A stretch of DNA of 64,000 bases from Bacteroidota bacterium. Lineage in GTDB: Bacteria; Bacteroidota; Ignavibacteria; UBA10030; SZUA-254. The position numbers and the translations under genes are program-made. The stretch is from the NCBI GenBank assembly GCA_020056225.1, contig JAGVIE010000047.1, forward strand, positions 1 through 64,000, written 5' to 3'. Under the pieces are notes generated by a model that was given only the letters and a program-made list of their open reading frames with translations, did no database searches and was not told the DNA's origin. This document shows, in pieces, positions 35,585-44,213 of the stretch; position 1 is the stretch's first letter, and each line of letters begins with the position of its first letter.

Positions 35585-36694
35585 TTATTTATTAACATAA
35601 GCTTCAATTAAAAGATCGTCATCAATATTTATGACAGAGATATCCTTAAGCTGAATATGCTTCGCATTTATTGCCGTAAGATATTCGAATGCATTCAATC
35701 CTTTTCCAAATATTTTCGGACCTATAAATACATAAAGTTTGTCAGCAATCTTCTGTTCGATGAACGAACTGAATATTTTAGCTCCACCCTCTACCAGCAG
35801 AGATGCTACTCCCCGGTGTGCCAACTCTCGAAGAATATCTTTCAGCGGTATTATTTCGTCCGGTTGAGTCTTTAATTTAATTACCTCGATGCCTTTTTCA
35901 AGTAATGCAAGTTCCTTCATTCTACATGCTTTTGAAGATTTGTTTGATGTGAAGAGAATAGTCTTTGTCTCAGTCGGCGAAAAGACATTCGCATCGGTAT
36001 CTGTTCTAAGATTTCCGTCAATTACTACCCGGATCGGATTTCTTCCTTGAACATTTCTAACAGTAAGTCTTGGATTATCTTTCAATACCGTTCCGGCGCC
36101 GACCAGAACAGCATCATAATGCGAACGAAGCAAATGAACTAGACCGCGTGAGGCTTGATTTGTTATCCATCTTTGAGCTTTGGTTGCCTGAGAGATTTTG
36201 CCATCCAGTGATTGCGCGATCTTGAGAGCAACAAACGGTAAATTCTTTGTGATATATTTTGAAAATGCTTCATTTAATTTTCGGCATTCGTCCCGGAGCG
36301 GTCCTTCAATAACTTCTATTCCGGATTTACGAAGCTGGCTAATACCTTTCCCGGAAACGAGCGGGTTGGGATCTCTACTGCCGATTACAACTTTCGCCAT
36401 TTTGTTCTTGATTATCAAATCGGAACATGGTGGAGTTTTGCCATAGTAATTGCACGGCTCAAGATTTATATAAATTGTTGCGCCACTTACTGAAGATTTT
36501 GCATTGCGGATTGCCTCGACTTCAGCATGAGGACCGCCGAAACGTTTATGATACCCTCTTCCAACCACCTTCCCATCCTTTACAATCACCGCGCCTACCA
36601 TGGGGTTTGGACTCACATACCCCGCGCCTTTCCTTGCAAGCGCGATGCACTCCATCATGAAAAGCTCATCAAGATTAGTTCTCTTTGTTTTCAT
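35585..36694 (-). CDS. ribD: bifunctional riboflavin deaminase/reductase RibD
   Basis: Two consecutive steps of riboflavin synthesis. The N-terminal deaminase has the zinc motif HAEVEA (His56, Glu58) and the cysteines of PCNYYGKTPPC (Cys81, Cys90). The C-terminal reductase half (from about residue 150) has VALKIAQSLDGKI and LLVEGGAKIFSSFI. Length 369. Its ATG follows directly on the upstream stop (TGAATG). Confidence 0.96.
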   Translation of the reverse strand: MKTKRTNLDELFMMECIALARKGAGYVSPNPMVGAVIVKDGKVVGRGYHKRFGGPHAEVEAIRNAKSSVSGATIYINLEPCNYYGKTPPCSDLIIKNKMAKVVIGSRDPNPLVSGKGISQLRKSGIEVIEGPLRDECRKLNEAFSKYITKNLPFVALKIAQSLDGKISQATKAQRWITNQASRGLVHLLRSHYDAVLVGAGTVLKDNPRLTVRNVQGRNPIRVVIDGNLRTDTDANVFSPTETKTILFTSNKSSKACRMKELALLEKGIEVIKLKTQPDEIIPLKDILRELAHRGVASLLVEGGAKIFSSFIEQKIADKLYVFIGPKIFGKGLNAFEYLTAINAKHIQLKDISVINIDDDLLIEAYVNK

Positions 36695-37483
36695 TCAATC
36701 GATATCCAGAATTATCTCTTGGTTAATGTTTGGATGAAGTATGCTGGATGCACTGCCGTTTTTAACAGCAACCTCAAGTAATTTAGCGCTGCCTATTATC
36801 ATGAAAGGATTTTTCGAGTTCGCTTTAGCATAATTATCTTCGAATTCATTTATTGTCTTATGAGCAACTTTTAGATGAAGCGTGCCTGAAGGTTTATCCT
36901 TAAAAAGAAAATTAGTGATAATATTTCCATAACGATCGATGTTAATAATTTTCCCATGATACCGTTCGTGCGGTATCGGTAATATTTCAACAAAATGCTC
37001 GGCATGAAACAACGGTGTGGTTTGAGGACCGAGTTTTTTCAGCTCTAAACCGTTGATAATATGAGCGGCGGCAGGCGCGAATATATCTCTGCCATGAAAT
37101 GTAGAGCTAACATCGGTTAAAAAATATTTTGAGTTGTTCACGGAATATATTTTCATTTTCTTAATCGAACCGAGAATAAATTTCAGAATGCCGTTGTCGG
37201 GTGCAAGAAATTTATACCCTTCGCCTTCGGCACATATTATTTTCCTGTCCGTCCCGACTCCCGGATCGACTACACAGATGAAAATCGTATTCGTGGGGAA
37301 ATATTTATACGAACTCCAGAGCAGAAATGCAGCCTGATCGATATTCTGAGGTTGAACTGAATGCGATACATCGATGATTCTGCAATTTGGCGCACGTGAA
37401 AGGATCACCGCTTTCATCGATGCAACATATCCATCCTCAACGCCGAAATCGGTCAAAAGTGCGATGACCGGATTTGTTTTCAT
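36695..37483 (-). CDS. SAM hydroxide adenosyltransferase (DUF62 family)
   Basis: A 262-residue enzyme of the DUF62 family that splits S-adenosylmethionine with hydroxide to adenosine and methionine. Diagnostic segments: LLTDFGVEDGYVASMKAVI, VVDPGVGTDRKI, FLAPDNGILKFIL, and near the end IDRYGNIITNF. The halogenase relatives share the fold but are rare and not suggested here. Its start overlaps the Gfo/Idh/MocA stop by four bases; the stop touches the ribD start. Confidence 0.9.
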   Translation of the reverse strand: MKTNPVIALLTDFGVEDGYVASMKAVILSRAPNCRIIDVSHSVQPQNIDQAAFLLWSSYKYFPTNTIFICVVDPGVGTDRKIICAEGEGYKFLAPDNGILKFILGSIKKMKIYSVNNSKYFLTDVSSTFHGRDIFAPAAAHIINGLELKKLGPQTTPLFHAEHFVEILPIPHERYHGKIINIDRYGNIITNFLFKDKPSGTLHLKVAHKTINEFEDNYAKANSKNPFMIIGSAKLLEVAVKNGSASSILHPNINQEIILDID

Positions 37484-38484
37484 TTTATAATTATCTCTTT
37501 GCCTTTTGCCGCAGATTGATAAATTGCTTCTACCACTTTCATCCGCTGAACGGCTTCATCTCCGGTCGAGATAACCGTGTGAAGTCCGCGCGCGGCGCCT
37601 ATAAAATGTTTCAATTCATTCTCATAGCTTTTTCTAAAGACATTAAGAGGAGGTTCCATCTTCACAGGCGTTACATTTACTAAGTTCCCGTGTAATTGCT
37701 TGTGAATTCGCAGTGGATTTATCATCGCACTGCCTTCGGAGCCGAAAAAATCACAGTAGAAAAAATCCTGGGCGCATTGGTATGACCAGCTTGTCTCTAA
37801 CACAAGAGAAATACCATACTTCATCTCGGCAAATATGATGCATGAATCCTCGACGCTCTTTGTTTTGTGCATATACATTTTTGCGCTGACTCTCTGAACG
37901 GGAGGAAAACCTAGCATCCATAAAATTAAATCCAACATAACTATTCCAAGATCGAGAAATACTCCCCCGCCCGATTTATCTTTCTGCGTCATCCATTTAT
38001 TGTCACCGGATAATTTTTTTAACCAGCCGGCTTTAACAAAAAATATTTTTCCGACTTCGCCCTTTTCGATAAAGCTTTTCAGAATCATCGTATCGGGTCT
38101 GAAGCGGTTATTCATACCGACCATCAGCTTGCGTTTCAGCTCCTTCGCTTTCTCAGCCATTTGCAACGCTTCGGTGTATTTGCGTGCTATCGGTTTTTCA
38201 ACAAAAACATCCTTGCCGGATTCAAGAGCCGCTATGGTTATCGGAAGATGCGTATCGGTGCTTGTGCAGATGTCAACGGCTTCGATTTCAGCATTCTTAA
38301 ACATCAGTTCGTAATCGGTGTAGACTTCTTTAATACCGAAACGGTCGGCAATCATACGCGCGCGCGATTTATCTTTGTCACACACCGCCACAACTTCTAC
38401 GTCTTCACACTTCGTCAGAATGGGAAGGTGAAATATCTGCGATACCCATCCGAGACCAACTACACCCAAGCGAATCTTTTTCAT
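37480..38484 (-). CDS. Gfo/Idh/MocA family oxidoreductase
   Basis: NAD(P)-dependent sugar or cyclitol dehydrogenase family, 334 residues. Rossmann start LGVVGLGWVSQIFHLPIL, the characteristic VDICTSTDTHLPITIAALES and VFVEKPIARKYTEA (EKP motif), and GGGVFLDLGIVMLDLILWML in the second domain. Substrate unknown. It is downstream of dxs by 17 bp and coupled to the SAM hydrolase gene. Confidence 0.92.
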   Translation of the reverse strand: MKKIRLGVVGLGWVSQIFHLPILTKCEDVEVVAVCDKDKSRARMIADRFGIKEVYTDYELMFKNAEIEAVDICTSTDTHLPITIAALESGKDVFVEKPIARKYTEALQMAEKAKELKRKLMVGMNNRFRPDTMILKSFIEKGEVGKIFFVKAGWLKKLSGDNKWMTQKDKSGGGVFLDLGIVMLDLILWMLGFPPVQRVSAKMYMHKTKSVEDSCIIFAEMKYGISLVLETSWSYQCAQDFFYCDFFGSEGSAMINPLRIHKQLHGNLVNVTPVKMEPPLNVFRKSYENELKHFIGAARGLHTVISTGDEAVQRMKVVEAIYQSAAKGKEIIIK

Positions 38485-38500
38485 GAGATTATAATTTCTC

Positions 38501-40420
38501 CTATGATACGAATGTTTCGAGTGAATTTTTTGATTTTTCTTTAGTAAGGAAATCTTTTATCACACCTGAAATCCCCTGTGGATCAAGCTTAAGAAGAGAA
38601 TGCAGTTCAGCAACAGTTCCTTGCTCGATGAATTCATCAGGTATACCATGAATGCGAAGATGTACATTCTGATATTTCTTTTCCGAAATCGTTTCGAGAA
38701 CTGCGCTTCCGAAACCACCTTTAACTACATGATCTTCAACCGTTAGAATGTACGAGAACCGCTTACAAATATCCTCTAACAAACTATAATCGAGAGGCTT
38801 AACGAATCGCATATTAACAACCTCCGCATCGATGCCTTCTCTTGCAAGCAACTCTGCCGCTTTTAAAGACGGATAAACCATATTGCCGACGGCGAGAACC
38901 GCAATATCTTTTCCTGAATGAATTACTTCAGCTTTACCAATCTCGAGTTTTTTGAAATCCGATTTTAGCGGGACACCAATTCCATTCGCTCTTGGAAAAC
39001 GCAACGCGATAGGACCATCCTTGTATTCAACCGCAGTGAAGAGCATATCCCTCAATTCGCTTTCATCCTTTGGCGCCATGATAACCATTCCGGGAATACA
39101 CCGAAGGTAAGCAAAATCTAAAACACCATGATGAGTTGGACCGTCAGCGCCAACAAGACCGCCGCGATCGAGACAGAAGATGACATGCAAATGCTGTAGT
39201 GCAACATCATGAACGATTTGATCGAATGCCCTCTGCAAAAATGTTGAATAGATTGCCGCAACCGGGATGAACCCCTGAGTTGCCAAACCTGCGGCAAATG
39301 TTACCGCGTGCTGTTCGGCAATGCCAACATCAAAAAACCTCTCAGGTATCTCTTCTTGAAGTTTATCCAATCCCGTCCCGTCGGGCATAGCTGCAGTTAT
39401 TCCAACAATTTTTGGATTCTTTTTTGCCAGTTCAACTACAGTCTTCCCGAAAATCTCAGTGTATGATGACACTGCTCCATCATTCTTCGGCGACATGCCT
39501 GTTATTTTGTCGAAAGGTGTTACACCGTGAAGTGCCTGCTCATCTTCTTCAGCAGGTCTGTAACCCTTGCCCTTTCGGGTGGTCACATGAACTAAAATAG
39601 CTCCGTTCAGATATTTTATCTCAGAAAATATTTTTACCAGTTGCGGTATATTATGTCCGTTAATTGGACCAAAATATCGGAAGCCAAAAGACTCGAAGAG
39701 CATTCCCGGAGTGATGACAACTTTTATTCCTTCTTCAACTCGTGAAGCAAGTTTTCTAATTCTGTCACCGAGATTATCCAATTTCCCGGTTAGATCCCAA
39801 ACTGTCGATTTGAATTTATTGTACCTTCGACTTGCAATCAACTCTGTAAAATAATTTGAGAATGCCCAGACGTTCGGACCTATTGACATGTTGTTGTCGT
39901 TAAGAACAACAATCATATTTCTTTTCTGAAGTCCGGCGTTGTTCATTGCTTCGTATGCCATCCCACCCGTCATCGCGCCATCACCAACAATCGCAACGAC
40001 ACGATATTTATCGTCTGCTAAGTCTCTGGCAACTGCCATCCCAAGTGCGGCAGAGATAGATGTGCTTGCATGTCCTGCACCAAAGGTATCATAATCGCTC
40101 TCAGATCGCTTTAAAAAGCCGCTGATACCGTGAAGCTGTCTGATTGTATGTAAAAGGTCTCTACGCCCTGTTAAAACCTTATGCGGATATGCCTGATGCC
40201 CTACATCCCAGACAAGTTTATCGTCTGGTGTATTGAATACATAATGCAATACAACGGCAAGTTCAACTGTTCCAAGACCGGCGCCAAGATGTCCGCCGGT
40301 TTTTGAAATCGTATCGATTATGAATTCCCGCACCTCATCAGAAACATTTTTAAGTTCTGATACCGACAATTTACGAAGGTCGGCGGGTGAATTGATTTTG
40401 TTTAGATATTTATACTCCAC
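38501..40420 (-). CDS. dxs: 1-deoxy-D-xylulose-5-phosphate synthase
   Basis: Thiamine-diphosphate enzyme that starts the MEP isoprenoid pathway and feeds thiamine/pyridoxal. It has KTGGHLGAGLGTVELAVVLH, the ThDP motif region VGDGAMTGGMAYEAMNNAG, DNNMSIGPNVWAFSNYF, and CLDRGGLVGADGPTHHGVLD. The open frame extends to 40474, but that would run into xseB. GTG 40420 gives MEYKYLNKINSPADLRKLS with an aagagac site upstream and a 16-bp gap to xseB, so it is preferred (639 residues). Confidence 0.95.
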   Translation of the reverse strand: MEYKYLNKINSPADLRKLSVSELKNVSDEVREFIIDTISKTGGHLGAGLGTVELAVVLHYVFNTPDDKLVWDVGHQAYPHKVLTGRRDLLHTIRQLHGISGFLKRSESDYDTFGAGHASTSISAALGMAVARDLADDKYRVVAIVGDGAMTGGMAYEAMNNAGLQKRNMIVVLNDNNMSIGPNVWAFSNYFTELIASRRYNKFKSTVWDLTGKLDNLGDRIRKLASRVEEGIKVVITPGMLFESFGFRYFGPINGHNIPQLVKIFSEIKYLNGAILVHVTTRKGKGYRPAEEDEQALHGVTPFDKITGMSPKNDGAVSSYTEIFGKTVVELAKKNPKIVGITAAMPDGTGLDKLQEEIPERFFDVGIAEQHAVTFAAGLATQGFIPVAAIYSTFLQRAFDQIVHDVALQHLHVIFCLDRGGLVGADGPTHHGVLDFAYLRCIPGMVIMAPKDESELRDMLFTAVEYKDGPIALRFPRANGIGVPLKSDFKKLEIGKAEVIHSGKDIAVLAVGNMVYPSLKAAELLAREGIDAEVVNMRFVKPLDYSLLEDICKRFSYILTVEDHVVKGGFGSAVLETISEKKYQNVHLRIHGIPDEFIEQGTVAELHSLLKLDPQGISGVIKDFLTKEKSKNSLETFVS

Positions 40421-40436
40421 TTTAGTCTCTTGTGTA

Positions 40437-40676
40437 TTATTCTTCGCTCTCTTCGAATAGCTCGAAGTTACCATTCACATCTTTGCTTAATTTTTTTAAC
40501 TTCAGTTCCGTTTGTGTTAATTTCTCAAGGCACTGCTTAGAGATATTCACACCTTCTTCATATAATTCCATAACATTATCGAGCGGCACACTGCCCGATT
40601 CGAGCTTCTCTACAATTTCTTCTAGCCGTTTCATCGAGTACTCGAATGTTCCCGAGGCTTCAGTTTTCTTTTTCAT
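40437..40676 (-). CDS. xseB: exonuclease VII small subunit
   Basis: A 79-residue helical protein of the XseB family: FEYSMKRLEEIVEKLESGSV, PLDNVMELYEEGVNISKQC. It follows xseA by 10 bp. Together with XseA it degrades single-stranded DNA. Confidence 0.94.
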   Translation of the reverse strand: MKKKTEASGTFEYSMKRLEEIVEKLESGSVPLDNVMELYEEGVNISKQCLEKLTQTELKLKKLSKDVNGNFELFEESEE

Positions 40677-40686
40677 TTACAATTCC

Positions 40687-41898
40687 TCATTGGACTTTAG
40701 CAGGTACTTTATCATCGTGGAATCTTATCTCTATCGCATCCTCCGGATGCAGCTTATTCGCTCTGTCTGCTACCGTTAAACCTTTGTACACTATAGCGTA
40801 GCCTCGTTCTAACACAGCAGAAGGATTAACAGATGCAATCCGCTTTTGAAGCGAATTTAATTCCTGCCTGTTGAAAGAGAAAGAATGTAAAGCCGCATGG
40901 TGAAGCTGGCGATTCAACTCATCTACCTGCTGCGAATATTGCCTGACTAAATCTATAGGTCGATTGAATGAATAACTATGAAGCAAGGATGAGATACGAT
41001 CTTTCTGCGATGTAATAATATTTTTGATATCTTGTTCAATATTATAGCAAAAATTGCGCAGATATTCAATTATTTCAGATTGATGCTTCACTACTAACTC
41101 TGCCGCCGCGGATGGCGTCGGCGCTCTTAGATCGGCAACGAAATCAGCAATGGTAAAATCGATTTCATGCCCGACTGCACTGATGATTGGAATTTTTGAA
41201 TTATAGATTGCCCGGGCGACAACCTCTTCATTAAAAGCCCACAAATCTTCGAGCGATCCGCCTCCCCTGCCGATTATCATAACGTCAACGTTTCCCAGCT
41301 TATTAAAATCTTTTATCGCATCTGCTATTTCTTTGGCGGCTCCTTCACCCTGAACTTTTACAGGACGGAGTATGACCTCCACGGCGGGAAACCGGCGGGA
41401 AAGAATATTGAGAATATCCTGTATTGCCGCGCCTGTTGGTGAAGTAACAATTCCGATTCTCTCAGGATATTCCGGCAACGGTTTCTTATGCCCGGCATCG
41501 AACAATCCTTCGTCTGAAAGTTTCTGTTTCAACCGCTCGAACGCGAGCTGTAGTTCTCCGATACCGCGCGGCTGCAACTGGACAACATCTATTTGATACT
41601 TGCCTTGCGGCTCATAAACTGTAATCTTACCTGATGCAACTACCTTCATTCCGTCTTGCGGTGTGAAGAAGAGGTTGGATGCCCTGCCGCGCCACATAAC
41701 GGCTGAGACTTGCGCGCCTTCATCTTTCAGTGTGAAATAAAGATGACCCGATGAATGCCGCTTGAAGTTGGATATCTCCCCTTCTACAGAAACATTCGTG
41801 AAGGATGTTTCCAGTACTCCTTTGATGCGTCTCGTAAGCTCGCTTACAGTGAATGTTTTTTGAGTATTCATAAATGCTGAAGCAATATATTCAAACAT
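40687..41898 (-). CDS. xseA: exonuclease VII large subunit
   Basis: A 403-residue XseA: N-terminal OB-fold with TVSELTRRIKGVLE, VEGEISNFKRHSSGHLYFTL and the catalytic region with IGIVTSPTGAAIQDILNIL, MIIGRGGGSLEDLWAFNEE and ISAVGHEIDFTIADFVADLR. The C-terminal part is a long helical segment and ends with RGYAIVYKG. The ATG at 41898 is used here; ATG 41871 (MNTQKTFTVSEL) matches the family N-terminus slightly better, and neither has a clear ribosome site. Confidence 0.94.
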   Translation of the reverse strand: MFEYIASAFMNTQKTFTVSELTRRIKGVLETSFTNVSVEGEISNFKRHSSGHLYFTLKDEGAQVSAVMWRGRASNLFFTPQDGMKVVASGKITVYEPQGKYQIDVVQLQPRGIGELQLAFERLKQKLSDEGLFDAGHKKPLPEYPERIGIVTSPTGAAIQDILNILSRRFPAVEVILRPVKVQGEGAAKEIADAIKDFNKLGNVDVMIIGRGGGSLEDLWAFNEEVVARAIYNSKIPIISAVGHEIDFTIADFVADLRAPTPSAAAELVVKHQSEIIEYLRNFCYNIEQDIKNIITSQKDRISSLLHSYSFNRPIDLVRQYSQQVDELNRQLHHAALHSFSFNRQELNSLQKRIASVNPSAVLERGYAIVYKGLTVADRANKLHPEDAIEIRFHDDKVPAKVQ

Positions 41899-41944
41899 GA
41901 GGTTAGAATCAAACGGATTGCATTACATTCGAGCATTCAATATA

Positions 41945-42085
41945 TTGAGAAGAAAATCCGAAGCCCTAAATTCGAATCTCTAGATAATATCGAAATTCTA
42001 ATTTTCAAAATATGTTTTTGCAGCATTTTAATTTATGATTTCAGATTTGTTTAGGATTTAGACATTCGGATTTAGAATTTTACTC
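41945..42085. repeat. degenerate A/T-rich repeat tract upstream of bshB1
   Basis: The spacer between xseA and bshB1 contains repeated variants of gatttaga/gatttcaga/cggatttagaatttt and their complements. It is related in style to the tract at 48650-48850 and to the copies inside coding regions. No gene is seen here. Confidence 0.45.
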
Positions 42086-42104
42086 GCATTGAAATGAGGA
42101 CAAG

Positions 42105-42833
42105 ATGAAATTAGATTTACTTGCTATTGGCGCTCACCCTGATGATGTTGAGCTTGCCTGCGGCGGAACCGTTGCGAAATGTGTTAAGCTTGGTTACAAC
42201 GTAGGCATCATCGATTTAACTGAAGGTGAACTCGGTACACGAGGAAACCGGAAGATACGCAGTGATGAAGCGAAAGAAGCCGCGAAAATACTTGGAGTGA
42301 AAGTACGCGAGAATCTTCGCATCCCGGACGGCGACGTTGAGGTGAATAAGAAAAACAGATTGAAGGTTATCGAAATCTATCGCAAGTATCAGCCGGAAAT
42401 TATTCTCATCCCCCACTGGCAAGAGCGGCATCCCGACCATGTACATGCTCATTATCTTTGCCGCGAGGCGCAGTTCTATTCAGGATTAAGAAAGATCGCA
42501 ATTAAAACATACGGCAAGAAACTTCAAGCATGGCGCCCAAATAAATATTTCCATTACATGCAGAAGTATGAGTTCACTCCGTCGTTCATAATCGACATTT
42601 CAGATGTTTACGATATCAGAGTTGAAGCAGTTAAAGCGCACAAATCTCAGTTTTATAATCCCGGCTCTACCGATCCTGAAACTTTTCTCAGTCAGAAATC
42701 CTTTCTCGATTTCATGGAAACTAGGATGAAATACTACGGTCAGCAGATCGGTGTGAAATACGGCGAACCGTTTTTCTCAGTTGAAGCGATCGGTATTGAA
42801 GATATTTTTGGATTAAAGATGTTCAAGGGATAA
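42105..42833 (+). CDS. bshB1: bacillithiol biosynthesis deacetylase BshB1
   Basis: Zinc-dependent LmbE-like deacetylase that removes acetyl from GlcNAc-malate in bacillithiol synthesis. Zinc motif GAHPDDVEL (8-16) and the paired RHPDHVHAH; further TEGELGTRGNRKIRSDEAK, and YMQKYEFTPSFIIDISDVY typical of BshB1 rather than MshB. 242 residues, ATG 42105 behind a gagga-like site. It indicates that this organism uses bacillithiol or a related thiol. Confidence 0.93.
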   Translation: MKLDLLAIGAHPDDVELACGGTVAKCVKLGYNVGIIDLTEGELGTRGNRKIRSDEAKEAAKILGVKVRENLRIPDGDVEVNKKNRLKVIEIYRKYQPEIILIPHWQERHPDHVHAHYLCREAQFYSGLRKIAIKTYGKKLQAWRPNKYFHYMQKYEFTPSFIIDISDVYDIRVEAVKAHKSQFYNPGSTDPETFLSQKSFLDFMETRMKYYGQQIGVKYGEPFFSVEAIGIEDIFGLKMFKG

Positions 42834-42870
42834 GTGATCAATCGCAAGGTTGTTTAACCCTAATTAGGTA

Positions 42871-42898
42871 TTGACGCAAGGTATTCGTACATTGATAT
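42871..42898 (+). promoter_or_regulatory. possible promoter of the GIY-YIG-like gene
   Basis: TTGACG (42871-42876) and TGATAT (42893-42898), spacer 16 bp, about 40 bp before the ATG at 42935. This would make the small gene independent of bshB1. Confidence 0.3.
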
Positions 42899-42934
42899 GT
42901 GATTCATTCTTGCCACCAATAGAAAGGACATATC

Positions 42935-43258
42935 ATGGATGGATTAGGAAATGTTCGTATTAAAGGTATATCAGGTAAAGAGTATAAGTTTAGGGCGTAC
43001 CCATTGGGTACAAAGTTTGATAATTTCGGAGCTGTATACTTCATCACCAGTCGGAATCAAAATCCGGATGGTAGGATAGCTCATAGTCGAATTTTTTGCG
43101 GGCGAACAAGCGACTTATCGATTAGGATACACAATACACCATCTTTCAAGGAGAATAATGCAAATTGTATTTGCATATTACCACAGGAAGATAAAGATTC
43201 CCGCACGGAGATTGAAAGCGATATCAAACAAAACTACACACTCTTGTGTAATGCTTGA
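42935..43258 (+). CDS. small protein with GIY-YIG-like motif
   Basis: A 107-residue protein. The stretch GAVYFITSRN...SRIFCGRTSDLSIRIHN resembles a GIY-YIG core (strand-GxY...Y/F-x-G-x-T-x-x-L-x-x-R), followed by NANCICILPQEDK and DIKQNYTLLCNA. In typical GIY-YIG nucleases a Glu completes the site; here ESDIKQNY could supply it. The N-terminal 30 residues are a small beta-sheet (VRIKGISGKEYKFRAYPLGT). Related stand-alone proteins of this size exist in many bacteria, but their function is unknown. Ribosome site agaaagga is weakly present. Confidence 0.7.
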   Translation: MDGLGNVRIKGISGKEYKFRAYPLGTKFDNFGAVYFITSRNQNPDGRIAHSRIFCGRTSDLSIRIHNTPSFKENNANCICILPQEDKDSRTEIESDIKQNYTLLCNA

Positions 43259-43450
43259 TGAATTCTTCCTCGACTACTTCCGCTTTTTAATGGGTTTGGC
43301 AGGTAACGTACTCGCATACTCATAAGAGGGTGCAATAAATTTTTTTGATGCCTGCCAGGCTTTTTAAAACGATACCTACAATAATTTTCTGTTGCGATAG
43401 TTTGTTTATCATCTCCCCTTCAAACATCCTGGGTCTCTAAAAAAAAGAAT

Positions 43451-43544
43451 TGTCATTCTGATCCCGCACGAAGTGCGGGAGAAGAATCTCAAAACTACAT
43501 TGTAATTGGAGATTCTTCGGTCGCTTCACTCCCTCAGAACGACA
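43451..43544. repeat. MITE-like imperfect inverted repeat
   Basis: Outer arms tgtcattctga (43451-43461) and tcagaacgaca (43534-43544), inner perfect arms gaagaatctc (43481-43490) and gagattcttc (43509-43518), with the palindrome cccgcacgaagtgcggg inside the left half. This family of sequence (cattctga...gagattcttcggtcgcttc) looks like a dispersed repeat. It lies between the GIY-YIG-like gene and the restriction-modification operon. Confidence 0.55.
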
Positions 43545-43573
43545 GCTTACCGACTTTTTGAACAGCCACTAGA

Positions 43574-44203
43574 TCAAGATCCCAACGATTTCGGGATCGG
43601 ACCCTCTTTCTCCAAATTGTTAAGGCGATCTGCAAGATCACCGAACACCTGCTCCATTGCATCGGTATCTTTTACTCGACCGCTGGTACTGCCGAGCAAC
43701 CAGACTTCTGAATTACCGATCATAAAATCCTGCTTCCCAAGCAGACGAGTAGCCGATGGATAAAGTTTTTTAAAACATTTCTCAAAGATTTCCACACTTG
43801 TTACAAACGCGACAATCTTTGGCTTGTACTTTTCTATTTTCTTGATAAACTTTTGGATATCGTCGGGTGTGGGTTCTGCCGAAGGATCATCGTCTTTACT
43901 GACGACAAGCCGCCGGTTGAGATCGGTTAGACCAATACGAAGTTTTAATAATGTCGATTCCTTTTTCTCGAAGAAGAACTGCTTGTAAAGGTCATCGAGT
44001 ATTCCGGTCTGCTTCGCACCAACCAACGCCTTACGGTCTGATTGGGAGATAATTAGTGTTGGTGTGATGTTGGCATACTCAAGCATTTCCCAAAACCGGT
44101 TCTTCGGCGTTAAATAATAAAATCCAAGCTCGTCCGATATTTCAGCTACGGTCGTTCCGACAAATACAACACGTAAGTTTTGGATGAGGATTTCTTTAAG
44201 CAT
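43574..44203 (-). CDS. Mug-like mismatch-specific DNA glycosylase
   Basis: A 209-residue protein of the Mug/TDG uracil-DNA glycosylase superfamily. The opening LRVVFVGTTVAEISDELGFY, then TPKNRFWEML, IGLTDLNRR, and the DNA-intercalation loop region VWLLGSTSGRVKD align by pattern with E. coli Mug. The catalytic G-I-N-P-G of Mug reads G-T-T-V-A, so the Asn is absent, as in a GTAxG-type subfamily. It is the last gene of the R-M operon, 10 bp after the methyltransferase. A role in repairing deaminated bases at modification sites is inferred. Confidence 0.78.
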   Translation of the reverse strand: MLKEILIQNLRVVFVGTTVAEISDELGFYYLTPKNRFWEMLEYANITPTLIISQSDRKALVGAKQTGILDDLYKQFFFEKKESTLLKLRIGLTDLNRRLVVSKDDDPSAEPTPDDIQKFIKKIEKYKPKIVAFVTSVEIFEKCFKKLYPSATRLLGKQDFMIGNSEVWLLGSTSGRVKDTDAMEQVFGDLADRLNNLEKEGPIPKSLGS

Positions 44204-44213
44204 TCAGTGTTCC

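Noticed and set aside
36695-37483. Fluorinase/chlorinase role for the DUF62 gene
   Set aside because: The motifs fit the general SAM hydroxide adenosyltransferase family and nothing in the context points to halogenation.
40421-40474. Longer N-terminus of Dxs
   Set aside because: It overlaps the end of xseB and has no similarity to the family; GTG 40420 has a better ribosome site.
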